A stretch of DNA of 64,000 bases from Parabacteroides timonensis (GTDB lineage Bacteria; Bacteroidota; Bacteroidia; Bacteroidales; Tannerellaceae): contig NZ_LT669941.1 in NCBI RefSeq assembly GCF_900128505.1, forward strand, positions 4,353,010 to 4,417,009, given 5' to 3'. The notes under the pieces are model-generated. The model did no database searches, had not been told where the DNA came from, and was given only the letters and a program-made list of their open reading frames with translations. Shown here one piece after another: positions 59,130 through 64,000 of the stretch. Position 1 is the stretch's first letter, and each line of letters begins with the position of its first letter. The position numbers were made by a program, and so were the translations under genes.

Positions 59130-59811
59130 CTTTAAAATCACTTTGAGCACGTTCGTAATCTTCGGGAATACCGATGTCAATAAAGTAACCTTCCGATATA
59201 TATCCGGAAAGGGTAGAAGTATGGACTGTCGTTTCAAAGAAATCCTTCTCTAATGAGAATTTATCAGGGAAATTCTTTAACTCATGGCGGTTGATCAGAT
59301 AGATTCCTCCGTTGATAAGCCCGGATTCACAATATTGTTTTTCGTTAAAGCATAGGATACGGTTGGCCTGCGGTTCTATATCGACAACGCCATATCTGTC
59401 AAACTTCTCCATCTTTTTCAGGGCGACCGTTGTACTGGCGTGTGTTTGTTTATGCAGGTCTTGCATTTCCGGATAGTTGACGCCGAAGAAAGTATCTCCG
59501 TTTAAAATAAACACCTCGTCTGTTGTCGCTTTCGATAAGGCCAGTTTCACGGCTCCTCCTGTACCCCGCGGAGTATCTTCGATTACCGTAGATATCTTGA
59601 CCGGAAAGGGATTTGTCCCGATCCATTCCTCGATAATTTCATGTTTGTATCCTAAGGCAAGGATAATATGCTTGAATCCGGCCTTAGTCAATGCAGTGAG
59701 TAGGTAATACAGGAAAGGATGTCCGGCAACTGGTGCCATACATTTAGGAACGTCCGATACTACACTTTGTAGCCGGGTTCCCATTCCACCTGCCAGTATG
59801 ATACACTCCAT
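59110..59811 (-). CDS. hddC: D-glycero-alpha-D-manno-heptose 1-phosphate guanylyltransferase
   Basis: A 233-residue nucleotidyltransferase: MECIILAGGMGTRLQSVVSD with the pyrophosphorylase signature (G-G-x-G-T-R-L), PKCMAPVAGHPFLYYLL near residues 23-39 with the substrate Lys, and the metal site LNGDTFFGVN near 99-108. Length and order (behind gmhA and hddA) match HddC, which attaches GMP to heptose 1-phosphate. The CGM-type nucleotidyltransferase fold could in principle use other sugars; the three neighbouring heptose genes make HddC the best choice. Ends overlap gmhB by 20 bases. Confidence 0.86.
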   Translation of the reverse strand: MECIILAGGMGTRLQSVVSDVPKCMAPVAGHPFLYYLLTALTKAGFKHIILALGYKHEIIEEWIGTNPFPVKISTVIEDTPRGTGGAVKLALSKATTDEVFILNGDTFFGVNYPEMQDLHKQTHASTTVALKKMEKFDRYGVVDIEPQANRILCFNEKQYCESGLINGGIYLINRHELKNFPDKFSLEKDFFETTVHTSTLSGYISEGYFIDIGIPEDYERAQSDFKDGKYPI

Positions 59812-59814
59812 ATG

Positions 59815-60402
59815 TTACTTTTTTCCGAATATCTCTTCTTCTACCAGTTCACAAATGATATGTCCGATTGTGATATGAGCCTCCTGGATACGTGGTGTAT
59901 CGGTGGAAGGAACATTGACCAGAAGCTTAGACAGTTCACGCATGCGGCCTCCGTCAGCTCCTGTGAAGGCTACAGTGGTGATCGCTTTCTCGTGGCAGAC
60001 CTTGAATGCATTCACGATATTGGTGGAATTGCCCGAGGTGGATAGGCCGATCAATACATCGCCGGCTTTGCCTATACCCGAAATCAGCCGTGCATAGATG
60101 ATGTCGAAACTGAGATCGTTGGAAACAGCTGTGATATATGAAGAGTTACAGTGTAAAGCCTCAGACGGCAAGATATCCCGCTCAAGATAGAACTTACCGG
60201 AGAACTCGGCAGCCAGGTGCTGTGCATCAGCGGCGCTTCCTCCATTGCCACAAAAGTAAACCCTACCACCGTATTTGAAGCAGGTAACAATGGTTTCCGT
60301 AATTTGCGCAATCATATCCTGCAACTTCTCATCCGCCAGGATTTGGCCGATAACGTCGTAATGTTGCTCCAAACGCTTTCTGATTATTCCTTTACTGTCC
60401 AT
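59815..60402 (-). CDS. gmhA: Phosphoheptose isomerase (SIS domain)
   Basis: A 195-residue SIS-domain protein: YFCGNGGSAADAQHLAAEFS near residues 49-68, including the catalytic-site Ser and His, then SFDIIYARLISGIGKAGDVL near 98-117, GLSTSGNSTNIVNAF near 118-132 (the second sugar-phosphate loop), and EAHITIGHIICELVE near 174-188 with the catalytic His of GmhA. It isomerises sedoheptulose 7-phosphate to D-glycero-D-manno-heptose 7-phosphate. It overlaps hddA by 19 bases and ends 3 bases before hddC. Confidence 0.92.
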   Translation of the reverse strand: MDSKGIIRKRLEQHYDVIGQILADEKLQDMIAQITETIVTCFKYGGRVYFCGNGGSAADAQHLAAEFSGKFYLERDILPSEALHCNSSYITAVSNDLSFDIIYARLISGIGKAGDVLIGLSTSGNSTNIVNAFKVCHEKAITTVAFTGADGGRMRELSKLLVNVPSTDTPRIQEAHITIGHIICELVEEEIFGKK

Positions 60403-61418
60403 GTGTTGAGTCCTTTCTTACAAAATTCAAATTGTTGTATGCGTCCGATATTCATCTTGCTTAATGCTTCGGATACTTTGTAGCAGCTATTTCCGGGACA
60501 ATAGAAGAACATAAATCCTCCTCCTCCGGCACCTGAGATTTTCCCACCTAACGCACCGTTAGACAGGGCGGTTTCGTATATATGATCTATAAATTCATTC
60601 GAGATGTTACGGGCCATTTTCTTTTTATTGGTCCAGCTCGTGTTGAGGGCTTTTCCCAGTTCGATCAGTTCATCCCTTAACAGACAGTTCTTCATGCGGA
60701 AGGCTTCATGTTTTACATTATGCATCGCTTCCAGCGAATCGTTTTTGTTGTTTTTGACGTTCTCGGCCTGTTCTTCGATGATCTTGCCGGAACAACGTTG
60801 CTGTTCGGTATAGAAAAGAACCGTGTTCATCGCCCATTCCTGCAGGATATCGTCGCTGATGCGGAGCGGGTTGACAATGACTTTGTCGTCTTCCAGGAAC
60901 TCCATGAAATTAACACCTCCGAAGGTCGCTGCATACTGGTCCTGCTTGCCTCCAGCCATATTCAGGTCGATGCGTTCGATTTCGTAGGCGTAATGAGCGA
61001 TGTCATATTTACCTAGCGGTAGTCGCAGCCATTCGGTAAATGCTCCGAGGATAGCGACAACAAGGGTGGAGGAGGTGCCTAGCCCGGAACCGGAAGGTAC
61101 ATCCATCTGGGTGATCAGTTCGAAGGAAAGCGGTTTCCCGTTGTTATATCGGGCAACGATCGAGTTGTAGATACCCCGTTGCAATAACAAACGGCCTTCC
61201 AGCGGCAGCTGGCTTACTGCGTCAAACTCTTCCGTAATGTTTTCGTTGATGTGGACGAGCCGTATCTTCCCATTATTGAGCGGACGAATGGTCGCATGGG
61301 CGTATAGGTTGACGGTAACGTTGAGGATGGCACCGCCATAGAGGTTTGAGTAAGGAGATACGTCTGTTCCTCCTCCGGCAATTCCCAGTCTGAAAGGTGC
61401 TTTACTTCGGTATAACAT
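60384..61418 (-). CDS. hddA: D-glycero-alpha-D-manno-heptose 7-phosphate kinase (GHMP kinase)
   Basis: A 344-residue GHMP kinase. RSKAPFRLGIAGGGTDVSPY near residues 4-23 is the first GHMP box typical of HddA. The ATP loop PSGSGLGTSSTLVVAILGAF lies near 108-127, and GGKISGAGGGGFMFFYCPG near 289-307 is the third GHMP motif. It phosphorylates C1 in the alpha configuration, committing heptose to the GDP route, not the ADP-heptose (HldE) route. First gene of a four-gene minus-strand cassette hddA-gmhA-hddC-gmhB. Confidence 0.92.
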   Translation of the reverse strand: MLYRSKAPFRLGIAGGGTDVSPYSNLYGGAILNVTVNLYAHATIRPLNNGKIRLVHINENITEEFDAVSQLPLEGRLLLQRGIYNSIVARYNNGKPLSFELITQMDVPSGSGLGTSSTLVVAILGAFTEWLRLPLGKYDIAHYAYEIERIDLNMAGGKQDQYAATFGGVNFMEFLEDDKVIVNPLRISDDILQEWAMNTVLFYTEQQRCSGKIIEEQAENVKNNKNDSLEAMHNVKHEAFRMKNCLLRDELIELGKALNTSWTNKKKMARNISNEFIDHIYETALSNGALGGKISGAGGGGFMFFYCPGNSCYKVSEALSKMNIGRIQQFEFCKKGLNTWTVKE

Positions 61419-61467
61419 ATAGGTAATTGAATCTTATTTATTGCATGGAAATACCATGTAATACTGA

Positions 61468-61526
61468 AAACGTTGTTTTTGCAGTCTTATTATAAGGATC
61501 TTAGAAGAACTGCAAAAACAACGTTT
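61468..61526 (-). repeat. 18-bp perfect inverted repeat after ahcY, possible terminator
   Basis: AAACGTTGTTTTTGCAGT (61468-61485) is repeated exactly in inverted form at 61509-61526, with a 23-base loop, between the ahcY stop (61541) and the hddA start (61418). A second small hairpin CATGG-aaata-CCATG lies at 61444-61458. Its position suits a terminator for ahcY, although no clear T run follows. Confidence 0.65.
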
Positions 61527-61540
61527 ATAAAAGAGTCTGA

Positions 61541-62959
61541 TCAATATCTGTAATGGTCTGCCTTGTACGGACCTTCTACCGGAACTCCGATATAGTCGGC
61601 CTGTTTAGGGCTTAATTTAGACAGTTTCACGCCGATGCGTTCGAGGTGCAGGCGGGCAACTTCTTCGTCCAGACGCTTCGGCAGGCGGTAAACACCTACT
61701 TCGTAAGCCATCTGCCACAAATCCATCTGCGCCAATACCTGGTTGGTGAACGAGTTACTCATCACGAATGACGGGTGGCCTGTTGCACAACCTAGATTCA
61801 CCAAACGGCCTTCAGCCAATAGGAAGATAGAGTTTCCGGTAGGGAATGTATATTTATCTACCTGCGGTTTGATGTTGGTATGCTTGATGTTCGGGTAGTT
61901 GACCAGGTTGTCTACCTGTATTTCATTGTCGAAGTGACCGATGTTACAAACGATCGCCTGATCCTTCATCTGGGACATGTGTCCGATAGTGATGATGTCG
62001 CAGTTTCCGGTAGTAGTAACAAATATATTTCCTTCTTTAACGGCTTCTTCCATAGTAGTTACTTCAAAGCCTTCCATAGCAGCCTGTAATGCACAGATCG
62101 GGTCGATTTCAGTAACCAGTACGCGGGCTCCGTACGAACGCATGGAGTGAGCGCAACCTTTACCCACGTCGCCATATCCGGCAACAACTACTACTTTACC
62201 AGCAATCATCACATCGGTAGCACGTTTGATACCGTCGGCCAATGATTCGCGGCAACCGTACAGGTTATCGAACTTAGATTTTGTTACAGAGTCGTTCACA
62301 TTGATAGCCGGAACCAGCAATTCGCCTTTTTCCATCATCTGGTACAGACGGTGAACACCGGTCGTTGTTTCTTCCGAAACACCTTTCATTTCGGCTATTG
62401 TACGATGCCAGCGCTGGTTGTCTTCCTTCAGGATACGGTGTAAAGTATCCAGGATAACCTGCTCTTCGTGGTTGCCCCCTTTGCGGTTGATCGTTTCTGC
62501 ATCGTTTTCAGCACGATAACCCATGTGAACCAATAAAGAAGCATCGCCTCCGTCGTCTACAATCATCTGCGGACCTTTTCCGTCGGGGAAGCGGAGTGCC
62601 ATGTCGGTACACCACCAGTATTCTTCCAGTGTTTCACCTTTCCAGGCAAAAACGGGAACACCTGTTGCAGCGATAGCTGCGGCGGCATGATCCTGTGTAG
62701 AGAAGATATTACAGCTTGCCCAGCGTACATCTGCTCCCAACGCAACTAATGTTTCGATCAACACTGCAGTCTGGATAGTCATATGCAGTGAGCCGGTGAT
62801 ACGGGCTCCTTTCAGAGGTTTCTGATCGGCGTATTTCTGACGAAGAGCCATCAGTCCCGGCATTTCGTGTTCGGCGATTTCGATTTCTTTACGACCGAAT
62901 TCAGCCAAACTCATATCTGCCACTTTATAAGGCAGATTAGTTGGAAATAATTGTGACAT
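61541..62959 (-). CDS. ahcY: Adenosylhomocysteinase (S-adenosyl-L-homocysteine hydrolase)
   Basis: A 472-residue enzyme of bacterial AhcY length with the extra loop near residues 150-190. GARITGSLHMTIQTAVLIET near 54-73 holds the substrate-binding region, NVNDSVTKSKFDNLYGCRES near 222-241 the catalytic Lys/Asp and Cys, and the NAD motif is VVVAGYGDVGKGCAHSM near 255-271. The C-terminus LSPKQADYIGVPVEGPYKAD then HYRY is diagnostic. It splits SAH to adenosine and homocysteine, removing the product inhibitor of methyltransferases, several of which lie in this window. Monocistronic; its promoter box is at 62986-62993. Confidence 0.97.
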   Translation of the reverse strand: MSQLFPTNLPYKVADMSLAEFGRKEIEIAEHEMPGLMALRQKYADQKPLKGARITGSLHMTIQTAVLIETLVALGADVRWASCNIFSTQDHAAAAIAATGVPVFAWKGETLEEYWWCTDMALRFPDGKGPQMIVDDGGDASLLVHMGYRAENDAETINRKGGNHEEQVILDTLHRILKEDNQRWHRTIAEMKGVSEETTTGVHRLYQMMEKGELLVPAINVNDSVTKSKFDNLYGCRESLADGIKRATDVMIAGKVVVVAGYGDVGKGCAHSMRSYGARVLVTEIDPICALQAAMEGFEVTTMEEAVKEGNIFVTTTGNCDIITIGHMSQMKDQAIVCNIGHFDNEIQVDNLVNYPNIKHTNIKPQVDKYTFPTGNSIFLLAEGRLVNLGCATGHPSFVMSNSFTNQVLAQMDLWQMAYEVGVYRLPKRLDEEVARLHLERIGVKLSKLSPKQADYIGVPVEGPYKADHYRY

Positions 62960-62985
62960 AAATACTAATTATTTTAAATGTGAGG

Positions 62986-62993
62986 CAAAGATA
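62986..62993 (-). promoter_or_regulatory. -7 box for ahcY
   Basis: Reads TATCTTTG on the minus strand, 27 bases upstream of the ATG at 62959. Confidence 0.55.
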
Positions 62994-63060
62994 ACAAATT
63001 ATTGGGTTGTAGGAATAATTCCTCGGGACAAACATATATCATCTCCTGGTATCATCAAAA

Positions 63061-63170
63061 TTTCCTGCTTAGGAAATTCCAGTTTCCTGGGCAGGAAACG
63101 CTAGTTCCCCCGGCAGGAAATTGCAGTTCCCTGCGGAGGAAACTGGAGTTTCCAAAACGGGAAACTACGA
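63061..63170. repeat. 22-bp tandem palindromic repeat array, five units
   Basis: Five contiguous 22-base units start at 63061, 63083, 63105, 63127 and 63149. The consensus is about TTyCCTGssnAGGAAAnnnn plus AG, so each unit has a TTTCC/GGAAA inverted pair and a variable 4-base spacer. Units 1-4 keep AGGAAA and the final AG. Unit 5 is more diverged, and two more GGAAAC/GGGAAC words follow up to 63195. It is in the 396-base gap between ahcY and the acyl-CoA synthetase gene. No ORF is seen there. Confidence 0.85.
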
Positions 63171-63252
63171 GGAAACTGTAATCGACTGGGAACTAGATGT
63201 ATATGTGGAAATGCGGAGAAGGTAGTTCTTCAAATAAAATGAGCATATACAA

Positions 63253-63335
63253 ATAACGCAGAATACGCAGAAAAACGTAGACTTATTTGATTAATAATCA
63301 ATGCAGTCTGCGATAATCTGCATATTCTGCGTTAT
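63253..63335. repeat. 83-nt inverted repeat with CGCAGAATA arms
   Basis: ATAACGCAGAATACGCAGA (63253-63271) has an inverted partner at 63317-63335 with 18/19 matches. The inner part continues as an imperfect palindrome around AGACT and a perfect 7-bp core TTGATTA-a-TAATCAA (63287-63301), all centred on 63294. It is placed just after the acyl-CoA synthetase stop, on the transcript's 3' side, and could act as a terminator or a dispersed intergenic repeat. Confidence 0.8.
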
Positions 63336-63355
63336 CTATGTCCGGAAATTCTTAG

Positions 63356-64000
63356 TTATACCGGAGTGATGCCCTGTTCGGCCAGCAGTTTCAAACTGAG
63401 ATCTTTCAGTTTGAACTTCTGTATCTTTCCGCTACCGGTCATCGGGAAGGTATCGACGAAGAAGATATATTTCGGTATCTTATGACGGGCGATCTTACCG
63501 CGGCAGAAGTCTTTTACCACATCGTCGGTCATGGTCACTCCTTCGTGCAGGATGATAAAGGCACCTACTTCCTCTCCGTATTTCTTTGACGGGACGGCAG
63601 CTACCTGAACATCCTTCACCCCTTCCAGATGGTAAAGATATTCTTCGATCTCACGCGGATAGACATTTTCTCCACCGCGTATAATCATATCCTTGATACG
63701 TCCGGTGATACGGTAATATCCGTTTTCGTCTTTGATCCCGAGGTCTCCACTATGAAGGAAACCATCTTTGTCGATTACTTCGGCGGTGGCGGCGGGATTG
63801 TTGTAATATCCTTTCATGTTGTTGTAACCGCGGTTGCACATTTCTCCCTGTACGCCAACCGGACATTCTTCGCCGGTCTCAGGATCGATGACACGTACTT
63901 CCGTAAATTCGTAGTCGCGGCCAACTGTGTTATGGCGTGCTTCTGCCGGATCATCGATACGGGAATGGGTCATACCCGGAGAAGTTTCCGTCAGACCGTA
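63356..64000 (-). CDS. AMP-binding acyl-CoA synthetase, 3' part (cut by window end)
   Basis: The minus strand is open through the window edge; the 5' end lies beyond 64000. The visible 214 residues start with YGLTETSPG, the adenylate-forming A5 motif. They continue with GEMCNRGYNNMKGYY, SGDLGIKDENGYYRITGR (A7), RGGENVYPREIEEYL (A8) and the end PMTGSGKIQKFKLKDL, where the A10 Lys (GKIQK) is the adenylation lysine. This matches the C-terminal subdomain of fatty-acyl or medium-chain acyl-CoA ligases. The chain length of the substrate is not readable from this part. Confidence 0.88.
   Translation of the reverse strand, partial: YGLTETSPGMTHSRIDDPAEARHNTVGRDYEFTEVRVIDPETGEECPVGVQGEMCNRGYNNMKGYYNNPAATAEVIDKDGFLHSGDLGIKDENGYYRITGRIKDMIIRGGENVYPREIEEYLYHLEGVKDVQVAAVPSKKYGEEVGAFIILHEGVTMTDDVVKDFCRGKIARHKIPKYIFFVDTFPMTGSGKIQKFKLKDLSLKLLAEQGITPV

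Noticed and set aside
59130..59237. N-terminal extension of GmhB
   Set aside because: It lies wholly inside the hddC gene and has no HAD match; the nucleophile motif starts directly after the ATG at 59129.
63061..63170. CRISPR array
   Set aside because: The period is 22 bases with 4-base variable parts, far too short for CRISPR repeat-spacer units (about 60-75 bases), and no cas genes are near.

Overview
The window reads as the chromosome of a gut Bacteroidales bacterium, most likely a Parabacteroides. Promoters carry the Bacteroidetes -7 box (TAnnTTTG), there are many short-lipobox surface lipoproteins with DUF4493 and PCMD-type domains, a BT4734/VirE-type protein lies beside an HU-like protein, and ATP-type PEP carboxykinase sits next to a fused 2-oxoacid:ferredoxin oxidoreductase. 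The genus is inferred from gene content, not from a marker gene.

Layout. (1) 1-9854: LPS/surface glycan genes: a cut-off GT9 heptosyltransferase, a WaaP-like kinase, an FkbM methyltransferase, GT4, GT87, polysaccharide deacetylase, GT2, a WbpA/TviB-type UDP-HexNAc dehydrogenase, an unknown exported protein and a GT90. A DUF5672 gene survives there only as its 3' tail. (2) 9866-20364: housekeeping genes: RNase HI, shikimate kinase, alanine dehydrogenase, KorAB, PckA, a TlpA-like lipoprotein, a YifB/ComM ATPase and a very short HTH protein. (3) 20486-23524: divergent VirE-like ATPase and HU-winged-helix proteins around a repeat-dense intergenic region. (4) 23682-38804: an AraC regulator divergent from a seven-gene surface operon: four DUF4493 lipoproteins (two with C-terminal PCMD-like domains), an 8-strand-like barrel, another PCMD-like lipoprotein, and a 1461-residue protein with six Listeria-Bacteroides repeats and a sorting-type C-terminus. 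This is the best candidate for an undescribed system. (5) 38843-41499: an orphan MntA-like nucleotidyltransferase with a broken HepT remnant, then metG. (6) 41567-58605: a glycan assembly locus: WbpE- and WbpB-like enzymes, UDP-xylose synthase, UDP-glucose dehydrogenase, a Wzx-like flippase, seven glycosyltransferases or likely glycosyltransferases, a methyltransferase, a YfhO protein and a final GT2. The block 46271-54252 is strikingly AT-rich. (7) 58587-61418 (minus strand): a complete GDP-D-glycero-alpha-D-manno-heptose cassette (hddA-gmhA-hddC-gmhB). (8) 61541-64000: ahcY, a 396-bp intergenic region with a 22-bp tandem palindromic array and an 83-nt inverted repeat, and the 3' end of an acyl-CoA synthetase gene.

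How it fits together. The sugar-nucleotide enzymes predict three unusual donors: a UDP-2-acetamido-3-amino-uronate (WbpA at 6663 plus WbpE/WbpB at 41567-43748), UDP-xylose (Ugd plus Uxs) and GDP-heptose. A flippase is present, but no Wzy polymerase, initiating transferase or export (Wza/Wzc) gene was recognised. This suits a single-unit glycan such as LPS outer core or a protein O-glycan at least as well as a capsule. The surface operon lies between the two glycan regions and may make one of the surface structures that is decorated; that link is speculation. I recognised no tRNA, rRNA, CRISPR array, transposase or integrase.
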